DNA of 41,088 nucleotides from Chloroflexota bacterium (GTDB taxonomy: Bacteria; Chloroflexota; UBA6077; CF-72): contig JAFAZN010000304.1 in assembly GCA_019239775.1 (NCBI GenBank), forward strand, positions 1 to 41,088, in the 5' to 3' direction. Position 1 is the stretch's first letter; the number at the start of each line of letters is the position of its first letter. A model generated the notes under the pieces. It was not told the origin of the DNA and did no database searches. It worked only from the letters and a program-made list of their open reading frames with translations. The translations under genes and the position numbers were made by a program. This document shows positions 27,026 to 35,145 of the stretch, piece after piece.

Positions 27026-27751
27026 GTGCCCACCAACCTGGAGGTCGATCTCAGGCCACTGGTTTTGCAGTTGGCCGATCCAGCGACCGCTGAACCTGCT
27101 CTCGCCAGCTTAAAGGGCCAGCCGCCCCAGCGGCTGGTGCCTGAGCTGATTCGCGGGCTGGATAGCCCCGAGTGGCGGGTGCGGCGCAGTTGCTGTCGGC
27201 TCCTCGACGACCTGGACTTCACGCCGGAGTCCCTGTTTGCCCTACAGCGCGCTCTCGACGATCCCGAACCGCGTGTGCGCCGCTCGGCCCTTCATACGCT
27301 TAGCTGCCAGCATTGCAAACCCAACGGCTGTGCGCTCGAGGTCCAGCCACTGTTCGAGCGGATGGCGCACGATCCGAGCCGCAAGGTGCGCGACGCCGTC
27401 CTGAACCCGCTAGGTTGGCAGCGGCACGGACCGTGGGCAGAGCGCTTGATCGAGTTCATGGCCGTCAATGACCCGAGCGAGAAGCTCCGCGACCACGCAA
27501 GAAGCATCCAGGCTGGGAAGGCCTTTGAGCGAGCCGCCGATGCGGAGCGGCGACGCCTGCCGGAGCGCCTGTGGCTCAAGACCGAGCGCCACCCGTTCGA
27601 ATGGGTGGCATTGGACGGTGAGCGGCTGGTGGCGGGCTCGTGGTCCAAGGCGATCGCCTGGGACTTCCGTGACTGGGTGTCGGCTGGCAACGTCGCCGCT
27701 CTCTCAGAGAGCGGCTTGAGGTGGTTCTTCGTACTACCCGACTCCGTTTAG
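27026..27751 (+). CDS. HEAT-repeat-like protein
   Basis: A 241-residue protein with about four helical HEAT-type repeats in residues 10-160: LVPELIRGLDSPEWRVRRSCCRLLDDL, LFALQRALDDPEPRVRRSALHTL and FERMAHDPSRKVRDAVLNPL carry the typical D-x(n)-VR pattern. The last 70 residues (LPERLWLKTERHPFEWVALDGERLVAGSW...) are a different, mixed region. HEAT repeats serve as protein scaffolds. The GTG start has no good ribosome site; the 168-base gap before it holds a 12-base palindrome CCCCGGCCGGGG (26943-26954) and no other gene. The 3' end overlaps the convergent small membrane protein gene by 18 bases. Confidence 0.7.
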   Translation: MPTNLEVDLRPLVLQLADPATAEPALASLKGQPPQRLVPELIRGLDSPEWRVRRSCCRLLDDLDFTPESLFALQRALDDPEPRVRRSALHTLSCQHCKPNGCALEVQPLFERMAHDPSRKVRDAVLNPLGWQRHGPWAERLIEFMAVNDPSEKLRDHARSIQAGKAFERAADAERRRLPERLWLKTERHPFEWVALDGERLVAGSWSKAIAWDFRDWVSAGNVAALSESGLRWFFVLPDSV

Positions 27752-28006
27752 CCGCGCGGGCGTGCCCGGCGCGAGCCAATCGGCCAACGCAAGGAGCTTG
27801 CGAGCCAGTGCGCGGCGGGCACGCCGGCGGCGGCTTATGGCCTGCACGCGCCGAACAGCGGGCATGCCGCGAAACTCAGGCCATTGCATGCCAAAGCATG
27901 CCAATTCATGCTCTTTGGACTGCATTCCCTCTCGGCTGTCGTACCCATAGCGAACGGCAAGAACGGCGAAAACAATCAGCATCAGGACGCTAAACAAGAG
28001 TTCCAT
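27734..28006 (-). CDS. Small membrane protein with basic C-terminus
   Basis: A 90-residue protein that I do not recognise. MELLFSVLMLIVFAVLAVRYGYDSREG is one N-terminal membrane helix, and residues 50-70 are rich in Arg (SRRRRARRALARK), placing the tail in the cytoplasm. An AGGA-type site precedes the ATG. It is divergent from the MocR regulator gene with only about 21 bases between the starts, so MocR may regulate it. It may also be a spurious frame, since part lies over the HEAT gene end. Confidence 0.5.
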   Translation of the reverse strand: MELLFSVLMLIVFAVLAVRYGYDSREGMQSKEHELACFGMQWPEFRGMPAVRRVQAISRRRRARRALARKLLALADWLAPGTPARLNGVG

Positions 28007-28027
28007 GCATCCACTATCCTTTCACAA

Positions 28028-29506
28028 ATGGCCCGCTCCAAACAGAGCCAATTCGATCTAAATGGCCTGCTCCACCACCTTGACGTTTGGTCGACAAACC
28101 CCGGGCCGCTGTACCGCCGCCTGGCCACTGCCTTGCGAACCGCGATCACCAACGGCGACCTCACCATCGGCGAGCAGCTTCCTCCCGAACGGCTGCTGGC
28201 AAAGCAGCTCAAGATCAGTCGCAGCACCGTCGTGGCGGCCTACGAAGTGCTCGTCGACGACGGCCTGCTCGAGCGCCGCCAGGGCAGCGGAACGCGTATC
28301 AGCAGCGCACCGACGCGCCGCGGCAACGGCCTTTCGAGCACGCTGAACCGCAATATCGTGTTCCGGCGCATCATCGACCGTCCCGGCGGCACGGTGGACC
28401 TCACCGGTGCGTACTTGCTCGAGCCTGGCGGCGTCCCGCACGACCTCATCGAACAGGTCACGGAGGAAACGGCCAACCTCGCCGAGACTTCGGGCTACTC
28501 GCCGCTCGGCTACGCCCCACTGCGCGAGGCAATCGCCGCCCACGTGAGCCAACGTGGCGCACAGACAAGTCCTGAGCAGGTCCTGGTCACCTCTGGAGCG
28601 CAGCAAGCAATCTGGATGGCCGCCTGGCTGTTGGTGCAGCGCGGCGACACGGTTATCGCCGAAAACCCAACCTACCCCGGCGCACTGGACGTGTTCACCG
28701 CCATCGGAGCCAGGCTGGCTGGGGTCCGCACGCGCCGCCAGGGTGTGGACCTCGGCATGCTCGCCGAGCACCTGGCGCACCGCGGCGCGGGCATGGTGTA
28801 CCTGATTCCGACGTATCACAACCCGGTCGGCGGCGTCCTCAGTTTGCCCGATCGCCGCCGTCTGGCCGAGCTGATCCAGCAGCACCAGGTACCGCTGCTC
28901 GAGGACGATTCGCTGTCGGGCCTGGCAATCGTGGGCGACCCACCCCCGCCGGTCGCGGCGTTTGCTCCCAGCGCGCCAATCCTCACCGCTGACTCGCTCA
29001 GCAAGCTCTTCTGGGCCGGCTTGCGCGTTGGTTGGCTGCGAGGTCCCGAGCCGATCATCGCCCAACTTGCGCGCCTCAAGGCTGTGGCCGATCTCGGTGG
29101 CTCGCTGCCAGCGCAGGTCATCGCCAGTCGCTTGCTGGACAACTATGACGACTTCCGCCGCGAACGCAGCAAGGTGATCGCCAAACGGCTGGAGCTGGTG
29201 ACGCAGCTGCTCGGCGAGATGCTGCCGGACTGGAGCTGGGAGCGCCCGCAAGGCGGCCTGTGCCTGTGGGTACGCCTGCCTTACGGCAGCGCGACCGAGT
29301 TTGCCCAGGTCGCGTTGCGTGCGGGCGTCTCGATCGTGGCCGGCTCGGTGGCATCCACCGATGGAAGCTTTGACGATCACCTGCGTCTGCCATTTGGCCA
29401 CAGGCCGGACCAGCTTGAAGAGGGCATCCGACGGCTTTCCCGCGCCTGGCAGCTCTATACCCCGGCGGATGAGTCGCGCGACCAACGCATGACCGTCATC
29501 GTGTGA
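28028..29506 (+). CDS. MocR/PdxR-type GntR regulator with aminotransferase domain
   Basis: A 492-residue transcription regulator. Residues about 26-95 are a GntR winged helix (PLYRRLATALRTAITNGDLTIGEQLPPERLLAKQLKISRSTVVAAYEVL). From about 120 on it is a fold-type I aminotransferase with the PLP-lysine Lys326 in TADSLSKLFWAGLRVGW, and NPTYPG and PTYHNPVGG segments at the expected sites. MocR proteins use PLP or an amino-compound adduct as effector; PdxR members control vitamin B6 synthesis. I start it at the ATG at 28028, where the domain begins after a short leader; the frame is open to 27884 but overlaps the divergent gene. The 3' end overlaps an LLM gene head-on by 11 bases. Confidence 0.92.
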   Translation: MARSKQSQFDLNGLLHHLDVWSTNPGPLYRRLATALRTAITNGDLTIGEQLPPERLLAKQLKISRSTVVAAYEVLVDDGLLERRQGSGTRISSAPTRRGNGLSSTLNRNIVFRRIIDRPGGTVDLTGAYLLEPGGVPHDLIEQVTEETANLAETSGYSPLGYAPLREAIAAHVSQRGAQTSPEQVLVTSGAQQAIWMAAWLLVQRGDTVIAENPTYPGALDVFTAIGARLAGVRTRRQGVDLGMLAEHLAHRGAGMVYLIPTYHNPVGGVLSLPDRRRLAELIQQHQVPLLEDDSLSGLAIVGDPPPPVAAFAPSAPILTADSLSKLFWAGLRVGWLRGPEPIIAQLARLKAVADLGGSLPAQVIASRLLDNYDDFRRERSKVIAKRLELVTQLLGEMLPDWSWERPQGGLCLWVRLPYGSATEFAQVALRAGVSIVAGSVASTDGSFDDHLRLPFGHRPDQLEEGIRRLSRAWQLYTPADESRDQRMTVIV

Positions 29507-30440
29507 GGCGCTGGATGACCTCAGCGGCCGCGTCGAGCTGACTGTCGCGCACCACGAAGTAGGAAACGCCGGTCTCCGAGCGGACCTGTTGAAGGTGGTC
29601 CACCATCGCGTCGTCGTCGCCGACGACCACGCCCGGCATGCGTAACACGTCTTCGGCAGGCACGCTCCAGCCACGCTGGTTTGCCACACGCAGCGCAGCA
29701 CCATTCCGATCGGCATCCTTGACGAACGTGCCTGTGAGGCAGAACTCCAGTGCGTCAAACCGGTTGGGTGCCGCTTCCCGCACGAGTTGCACCTGGCGCT
29801 TCACGTTCTCCTGGCTGCGAGCCTCCGGTGGATCGGCCATTTCGCCGCGATGCAGGCGACTCGGAAGCAACGCCACCGTATCCGCGTAGCCGGCTGCCAG
29901 CGACAGCATGCGCGGGCCTGCGCCGCCGACCAGGATCCGCGGCCGCGGCTGCTGGACCGATGGCGGAAAGTTCACGAAGGCATCCACCTGGTAGTGCTGA
30001 CTCTGATAGGTCACGCGCTCGCCGCGCAGCAAGAGATCCAGCAGCGGCAGGACTTCTGCCAGACGGTCCACTCGCACAGGGTTGGGGTCGAACTGGAGTC
30101 CTACCCGACGGTACTCCTCGCGCAGGAACCCGGCTCCGATGCCCAGCTCAACTCGCCCGTTGGACAGTTGATCCAGCGTGGCGACCTCCTTCGCCAGGAC
30201 TGCCGGGTGCCGAAAGTCGTTGGCGATGACGAGCGTGCCAACCTTCAGCGTGCTCGTCGCCGCTGCAACTGCCGCGAGCGTGCTGAATGGTGCGTACTGC
30301 GGCCCGAAGGGCTCATCGAGAAAGTGATCACGGATCAAAAACGTCGAGAAGCCACAATCCTCAGCCCTTTTGGCGGTCTCGAGGACGTAGCGGGAACCAG
30401 GAAAACGCTCGATGAGCAGCCCGAAACGAAAGGGGTGCAT
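29496..30440 (-). CDS. LLM class F420-dependent oxidoreductase
   Basis: A 314-residue luciferase-like protein, the fourth in the window. FRFGLLIERFPGSRYVLETAKRAEDCGFSTFLIRDH, TLKVGTLVIANDFRHPAVLAKEVATLDQLSNGRVELGIGAGFLREEY and PRILVGGAGPRMLSLAAGYADTVALLPS are the standard barrel segments. The GIGAGFLREEY form and the whole layout fit the F420-linked TIGR03621-like branch better than FMN monooxygenases. The substrate is unknown. It is transcribed toward the MocR gene and away from the Asp-box gene; no operon partner is obvious. Confidence 0.88.
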   Translation of the reverse strand: MHPFRFGLLIERFPGSRYVLETAKRAEDCGFSTFLIRDHFLDEPFGPQYAPFSTLAAVAAATSTLKVGTLVIANDFRHPAVLAKEVATLDQLSNGRVELGIGAGFLREEYRRVGLQFDPNPVRVDRLAEVLPLLDLLLRGERVTYQSQHYQVDAFVNFPPSVQQPRPRILVGGAGPRMLSLAAGYADTVALLPSRLHRGEMADPPEARSQENVKRQVQLVREAAPNRFDALEFCLTGTFVKDADRNGAALRVANQRGWSVPAEDVLRMPGVVVGDDDAMVDHLQQVRSETGVSYFVVRDSQLDAAAEVIQRLTR

Positions 30441-30484
30441 GCCGCCTTAAACACGCCGCCCCGCGTATCGGTTGCGGAAGAAAA

Positions 30485-31570
30485 TCAGGCTGCTGCGGGT
30501 TGGAAGGCGCGGTAGTGGCCGCCTTTCGAGACTGGGCCGAGGCCGCTTACGATCAGGGTCCAACTCGTGGCTTCGTTGTCGCTCGCGTACACGTTGCCGC
30601 CGGTGTCACCGGCGAACAGGACGTATCCGCCGGGATAGCTTGCGACGGTAAGCGCCTCGATGTTGTGGGTCATCGGCGAGGGCAGGCCGGCACCGGCTTC
30701 CTGCCATGAACTACCGGCGTCCGTACTCTTCATCACGATCGCATTGGCGCTACTGTCGCGCCGCCAGTCACCCGGCTGGTGGCGTGCGCCCGCCATGAAC
30801 ACCACCCGGTCATCAACCGTCGAAAACACCAGCTGGTCTGGATAACCGATCCGCCAGTCAAGTCCGGTGCGATGCTCCCATGTCTGGCCGCCGTCATCGC
30901 TGTGATAGAAGCCCATGCCGCTGGTCATGAAAATCTCGTCCGGATTGGAGGGGCGGCGCACCAGCTGGTGCACGTCGCGATACCAGCGGTCATCCGGCGT
31001 CCAGTACGAATCAATTTCGCGCCACGTCTGTCCGCCATCGGTTGTCGAGAGCAACGCGCCTTGCTCCACGCCTACCAGCATGCGATTTGGATCGCGCGGA
31101 TCGACGGTCATGGTCTTGGTGTGTGCGATATGCGGCGGCCCCGGAAAGGTCCACTTGTCCATGCCAGCCACCTGGTGGATTGCGGGAAGCTCCGTCCAGC
31201 TGCGACCGCGGTCCGAGCTCTTGAAGAGAGACACTGGCTCGGTGCCCGCCAGGATCGCGCCAGGAATCGCTCTGAGACTGAACACGTGCTCGACCGTCAG
31301 TCCGTCTGTGCGGCGCTCCCAGCGCTCGCCCCCGTCCTCGCTCACGAACAAGCCACCATTGTGAATGCCCGCGAAGATAACCTCCGTGCCCGGCTCGACC
31401 ACCAGCGAGCTTGGATGCATCTCATTGAGACGGGACTCCATCAAACCCCAGCGGCCGCCGTCTAAACGCAACCGCGCAAGGCCACTGGCTGTTGCCACCA
31501 GAAGCGTGTCAGGGGCAGACGGCAGATCATAGGTGTTCACGCCGTTCGGTGACAGACAGGCGGTCGTCAT
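30485..31570 (-). CDS. Asp-box (BNR) beta-propeller protein
   Basis: A 361-residue protein made of repeated propeller blades with Asp-box motifs: SEDGGERWE, SSDRGRSWT, STTDGGQTWR, SDDGGQTWE, STDAGSSWQ and a weak SDNEATSWT. This is the sialidase/Vps10/YCF48-like propeller fold; the catalytic residues of true sialidases are not evident, so it may be a binding or photosystem-assembly-like protein, or a glycosidase relative. I start it at the ATG at 31570 (the open frame goes 15 codons further). No signal peptide is visible, which suggests a cytoplasmic location. It follows the small Cys-rich gene by about 60 bases on the same strand. Confidence 0.85.
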   Translation of the reverse strand: MTTACLSPNGVNTYDLPSAPDTLLVATASGLARLRLDGGRWGLMESRLNEMHPSSLVVEPGTEVIFAGIHNGGLFVSEDGGERWERRTDGLTVEHVFSLRAIPGAILAGTEPVSLFKSSDRGRSWTELPAIHQVAGMDKWTFPGPPHIAHTKTMTVDPRDPNRMLVGVEQGALLSTTDGGQTWREIDSYWTPDDRWYRDVHQLVRRPSNPDEIFMTSGMGFYHSDDGGQTWEHRTGLDWRIGYPDQLVFSTVDDRVVFMAGARHQPGDWRRDSSANAIVMKSTDAGSSWQEAGAGLPSPMTHNIEALTVASYPGGYVLFAGDTGGNVYASDNEATSWTLIVSGLGPVSKGGHYRAFQPAAA

Positions 31571-31627
31571 TCGGCCATTATGCCACTGCCGGAATTGGCC
31601 GCCGCTCGGGAACAACGCCCGAACTCG

Positions 31628-31834
31628 TCAGGTCATGAGGCGTCGGCAATCGCCCAGGCGCATCCCTCGCGCAAATGCGCACCGACCGCACAGGCCGCGG
31701 AATTCGGCTGGCACGATGATGTCGCCGTTGTCATAGACGGCCCCACAGCCACACACGGCCGAGTTATTGGTTGGAAGTCGAAGGGTAGTGTCTGTCGGCA
31801 CGTCGCTGTGCCAACCGACGATCAGCATCGCCAT
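31628..31834 (-). CDS. Small Cys-rich protein, putative zinc-ribbon
   Basis: A 68-residue protein I do not recognise. It has five cysteines: Cys28 and Cys30 (VCGCG), Cys49 and Cys52 (LCGRC) and Cys63. A C-x-C ... C-x2-C layout of this size often binds zinc or an iron-sulfur cluster. The ATG at 31834 is preceded by a perfect AGGAGG site (31842-31847), which makes a real gene likely despite its size. It lies 122 bases downstream of the selenoprotein candidate on the same strand. Confidence 0.6.
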   Translation of the reverse strand: MAMLIVGWHSDVPTDTTLRLPTNNSAVCGCGAVYDNGDIIVPAEFRGLCGRCAFARGMRLGDCRRLMT

Positions 31835-31841
31835 GCAATAG

Positions 31842-31847
31842 CCTCCT
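31842..31847 (-). promoter_or_regulatory. Ribosome binding site of the small Cys-rich gene
   Basis: AGGAGG on the minus strand, 7 bases before the ATG at 31834. It is one of the strongest sites in the window and the main support for this small gene. Confidence 0.75.
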
Positions 31848-31956
31848 GACGCCGTTGTCAGTGCCCACGTTTGATGAGGCAGCCAGACTAGGCCTGAGAG
31901 GTAACGTCCAGGTGAAGAACCGCGCGGGATTTCGGTTGAAGTCTCTCGGAACCGTG

Positions 31957-32544
31957 TTATCCGTCGCGTACCACAGCCGGTATTCCGCCCGCGTCATAGT
32001 GCGCCTGTGGGTGGATGTCAAACGCATCCGCAAGCCGCACAAAGAGATTGAACAGCGCACCGTCATAGACTGCCTCGGCAATTTGCTCGTCGCTCCAGGC
32101 GGCGCGGCGTAGACCCTCCACCTGCTCGTCGGTAATGCGATATGCGTGCTTGGTCAGTGTCTCGACAAACTCCAGGAGTAATCGCTCCGCCGGTGTAACC
32201 GGGACCTGGTCCAGCGGTATCCCATCGCGGATTGCCTGCGCCGCGGCCGTAAAGTCGTCGCCCTGCAACTGCAGGAACCATGCATGGGTGCTGAGTCAAT
32301 AGTGGCAGCGGTTGAGTGCTGCGACATACGAGGCGATCATCTCGTGCTGCGCCCGCGTCAGCGCACCGTCGCTGAAGTGCATCCGCGAGGCTTCGTTGAC
32401 GGCAAGCATGAAGTCCGGCCGCAGGCTCATCGTGCGGAGGATGTCTGCCACACGGCCACTCTCAGATGTTGCCCGTATCTCGGCGAATGCAGACGCGACG
32501 GCCCCCGTCGCATCGGCGTCTTCAACCCAGTTGATCCGCGCCAT
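31957..32544 (-). CDS. AhpD-like peroxidase-related protein, candidate selenoprotein (in-frame TGA)
   Basis: Two open segments (32544-32296 and 32295-31957) lie in the same frame, separated only by TGA at 32298-32296. Read through, they give 195 residues of the AhpD/carboxymuconolactone-decarboxylase peroxidase-related family. The TGA is residue 83, exactly at the second cysteine of the C-x2-C-x3-H active site: Glu68, Cys80, U83 and His87 have the same spacing as E118, C130, C133 and H137 of mycobacterial AhpD. The preceding RTMSLRPDFMLAV and LTRAQHEMIASYVAALNRC segments and the following TAAAQAIRDGIP...RLADAFDIHPQ are normal family sequence. A hairpin fitting a bacterial SECIS follows the TGA. 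Selenocysteine here would give a reactive peroxidase or thiol-redox site. A TGC-to-TGA mutation or read error is the alternative. Confidence 0.82.
32262..32275 (-). other. Candidate bacterial SECIS hairpin
   Basis: On the minus strand, CCTGC-AGTT-GCAGG forms a perfect 5-bp stem with a 4-base loop, extendable by one U-G pair. The loop begins 26 bases after the TGA and has G at its second position. Bacterial SECIS elements lie just downstream of the UGA with a short apical loop carrying a G in its first two positions, so place and shape fit. The stem is short, and CCTGC/GCAGG could arise by chance in GC-rich coding DNA. Confidence 0.5.
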
Positions 32545-32720
32545 GGCTCGTCCATCTTATGCACGACTTCCCCGCCACGTGGGCGGCTACCCCGGTACGG
32601 GGCGGAGAAGGAGTCGACGTAAGTCAGGCGGCCAGGCCGTGTGCTCGCCTGGAGCCACTCGTGCAATTTGTCGAATTACGACACACCGGCCCGCCGCACT
32701 GACTAGGATGAGTTACAGAC

Positions 32721-33137
32721 ATGGACGAGCTCGCGCTCGCGGGAGCCCTGCTGATTTGCACCGCGCTCACCCTGGCTAACGTTGTCCGCGAACCGCTGTG
32801 GCGTGCGACGGCGACGCCGGCGGCGCCGTGGTGCTTGCCCAACCAACGGCCCACGTTCTCCTTTGGCTTCGCCGAGCTGGACCAGGACCTCGGTGCGGTG
32901 ATGGGTCAACCCACCGAGTGCGAACACGGCGTTCCCTCGAGCGGTGACACATTGCAGCGCACCACCACCGGCGTGGCGTTCTATCAGTGGTGCCTCAACA
33001 CTTCGACGTTCACGCGCGGTCCGGACCACTGGACCGGCTTACGGGGCGGCATTCTGCACTGGACCGATGCTGACCCACGGCCGGAGGTACCGGTCACGCG
33101 CACCCCCGACCTGCGGAGCCCGTGCCCGCCAGGCTAG
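32721..33137 (+). CDS. Putative exported protein with two-cysteine repeat region
   Basis: A 138-residue protein with a hydrophobic N-terminus (LALAGALLICTALTLANVV) that may be a signal or anchor. The middle (FSFGFAELDQDLGAVMGQPTECEHGVPSSGDTLQRTTTGVAFYQWCLNTSTFTRGPDHWTGLRGGILHW) resembles a domain I associate with secreted proteins of Chloroflexota (a TTTG-YY...T-F-NG-HW pattern), of unknown role. An AGGATGA site precedes the ATG. Its end overlaps the start of the membrane glycosyltransferase gene by 16 bases, so the two are probably expressed together. Confidence 0.68.
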   Translation: MDELALAGALLICTALTLANVVREPLWRATATPAAPWCLPNQRPTFSFGFAELDQDLGAVMGQPTECEHGVPSSGDTLQRTTTGVAFYQWCLNTSTFTRGPDHWTGLRGGILHWTDADPRPEVPVTRTPDLRSPCPPG

Positions 33138-35119
33138 CCACAGTCGAGCGCAGTCCGACCAGACAGGAAACCACAAGCCTTGTAACGCCGGACAGGGGCG
33201 CTCCGCCGCCTCGGACATGGCCGAGATTCGAATCGCTCTTTGCGATGGCTCTGGCGCTGGGCACACTGCTGTTCGACCTGGTGCTGATCCGGGTAGGGCT
33301 CAACCCCCAGGACGAGGGCTATTTCCTGGAACAAGCGACGCGAGTTCTTCGTGGTCAGCTGCCATATCGCGACTTTGACTCGCTGTACACGCCTGGCCTG
33401 CTGTACGTGCACGCGGCCCTGCTGGACCTGGTGGGTGGCGACAACGTGCTCGTCCTCCGCGCCGTTGGCTTGATCGCGAGGATCGTGCTGGCCGTCTGCC
33501 TCTACGGGCTGTGCCGACCGCTTGCTCGACCGTTCTTCGCCTGGTTGCCGGCCGTATTTGTGCTCATCGGCCTGGACACCATCCCGACCAGCTGGGAACC
33601 GCATCCTGGTTGGCCGGCCGCTGCACTGAGCGTCGCGGCCGCGCTGGCGTTCTCGCGTTTGCCCGAGATACCGGCGGCTCGGCGCCCATGGTGGCTGATC
33701 GGCATCGGTGCGTTGACCGCGCTGGCGTTTGCCACCAAGCAAAACGTCGGCGTGTTCCTCGGGTTGGCGGTGGTGGTGTACCTCGCTTGGCAGGGCACAC
33801 ACGTGAGCGAGTCGACCGTGGTGTCGCTGTCGCTGCGGAGCCTGCAGGTGAGCCTGCTCTGTGCGTTGGCCGCCGCCGTCGTCTGGCTGATCTCGCCCCA
33901 TTTCAGTCCGATGCTGGCGGGCTATTTCCTGGGGCCAATCGTCATCGCCGGAGTCGTGCCACTCGCCCTGGTGGAGGTTTCGGTGGCCGGGCGCCAGGTC
34001 AGGGCCGTGCTGGCGGATGTTGGGCTACTGGGCCTTGGTTTCGTCGCGGTCAGTCTGCCGTGGCTGATCGCGCTGCTCGTTGCGCTCAACGGCCGGTGGG
34101 AGCTCTTGCGCGGCTTCGTGGGTGTCGTGAATCAAGACATCCTGTGGCACCCGCTCGACCTGCCGACGAACGGCGCGTGGCCCAGCGTGATCGGCTTTGC
34201 CGCCGCGCTGGCCTTTGCCGTTCACGCGCGCCGCCGCCCGCTCCGGCTGCTTGTCGCGCTGATGGCGCTCGCGGGATTCGCCGCATCGAGCGTGCTCCTG
34301 ACCGCTCAGCCGGACGACTCGCTGGCGCACGCGATACTCTGGGCGCCGGCGCGCGCCGCCGATGGGCTGCAGGGCTTCTTGCCGTTGGTGGCAATCGCGG
34401 CGGCTATCGGCTGGTGCCTGAAGGCGCCGGCCGACCTGACGCGCTGGCGTCTCGGCTGGCTGATCGTCGCCGGCGCGGTGCTGTTCCTTGCAGATTACCC
34501 GCGCATCGATGCCATTCACATGGCGTGGTCATCGCCACTCGCGCTGGGTGCGGGTGCGGTCATGCTCGACCGATTGCACGCGCGGCTGGGCCGGCGTTGG
34601 GAACTGGGCGCCGGGTCACAGGTGCTGCTCGCGGCCGCGCTGGTGCTGGTGCCGCTGGCAACGATGCTGCCGATGATCGTTCAGCGCGCGCAAGCGCTGC
34701 TCGAGCCGCCCGATCATACGTGGCTCTCCACATATACGCCCGTGACTGGCCTCAACGGCGTCGGCGGCGTGCTGGTGAGCCAGTACGACCAGGCGAGGCT
34801 GGTAGCCGCCGCGCGGTACGTCGATGGCATCACCCAGCCCGGCGAGCCGATCTTCGTGTACCCCACCTCGCCGCTGATCTACGTCATGGCCGACCGACCT
34901 AACCCGACGCCCTTCGCCCACCTCTACCCGGGCGCGGCGACCGCCGATCAATTGCAACAGGTCATTACCACCCTGCACAACGTACGCGTGGTCGTCGTCA
35001 ACAACTGGGATCTCGACTACTGGGGGCCACCATCCAGCAATGAGCCACTCGAGACATACCTCGCCACCAGCTACCACGAGGTGGCCCACTTCGGCGACTA
35101 CCGCGTCTTGGTGCAGTAA
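33122..35119 (+). CDS. GT-C fold membrane glycosyltransferase (ArnT/PMT-like)
   Basis: A 665-residue integral membrane protein with about ten or more hydrophobic helices. After the first helix, LNPQDEGYFLEQATRVLRGQLPYRDFDSLYTPGLLYVHA is the loop typical of GT-C enzymes, with the acidic DE pair that acts in catalysis and the YTPG segment. The C-terminal 130 residues after the last helix (about 540-665) form a soluble domain with PIFVYPTSPLIYVMADRPNPTPF, common in this group. Such enzymes move a sugar from a polyprenyl-phosphate donor onto lipids or proteins at the outer face of the membrane. The start is a GTG within the preceding gene. The acceptor is unknown. Confidence 0.87.
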   Translation: MPARLATVERSPTRQETTSLVTPDRGAPPPRTWPRFESLFAMALALGTLLFDLVLIRVGLNPQDEGYFLEQATRVLRGQLPYRDFDSLYTPGLLYVHAALLDLVGGDNVLVLRAVGLIARIVLAVCLYGLCRPLARPFFAWLPAVFVLIGLDTIPTSWEPHPGWPAAALSVAAALAFSRLPEIPAARRPWWLIGIGALTALAFATKQNVGVFLGLAVVVYLAWQGTHVSESTVVSLSLRSLQVSLLCALAAAVVWLISPHFSPMLAGYFLGPIVIAGVVPLALVEVSVAGRQVRAVLADVGLLGLGFVAVSLPWLIALLVALNGRWELLRGFVGVVNQDILWHPLDLPTNGAWPSVIGFAAALAFAVHARRRPLRLLVALMALAGFAASSVLLTAQPDDSLAHAILWAPARAADGLQGFLPLVAIAAAIGWCLKAPADLTRWRLGWLIVAGAVLFLADYPRIDAIHMAWSSPLALGAGAVMLDRLHARLGRRWELGAGSQVLLAAALVLVPLATMLPMIVQRAQALLEPPDHTWLSTYTPVTGLNGVGGVLVSQYDQARLVAAARYVDGITQPGEPIFVYPTSPLIYVMADRPNPTPFAHLYPGAATADQLQQVITTLHNVRVVVVNNWDLDYWGPPSSNEPLETYLATSYHEVAHFGDYRVLVQ

Positions 35120-35145
35120 GGACCCGGCCGAACTTGTAACTTCCC

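Noticed and set aside
28058-29758. 566-codon minus-strand open frame
   Set aside because: It lies antisense to the MocR regulator and has no recognisable domain; composition is Arg/Ala/His-rich, as expected for a shadow.
31957-32268. Separate 103-codon gene starting at the ATG at 32268
   Set aside because: It is in the same frame as the upstream segment and contains only the second half of the AhpD fold; no ribosome site precedes this ATG, so it is better read as the continuation past the TGA.
32296-32544. Frameshift as cause of the split AhpD-like gene
   Set aside because: Both halves are in the same frame; only one TGA codon separates them, so no frameshift is needed.
33511-34902. 463-codon plus-strand open frame
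   Set aside because: It is another frame of the membrane glycosyltransferase gene, Arg/Gly/Ala-rich without domains.
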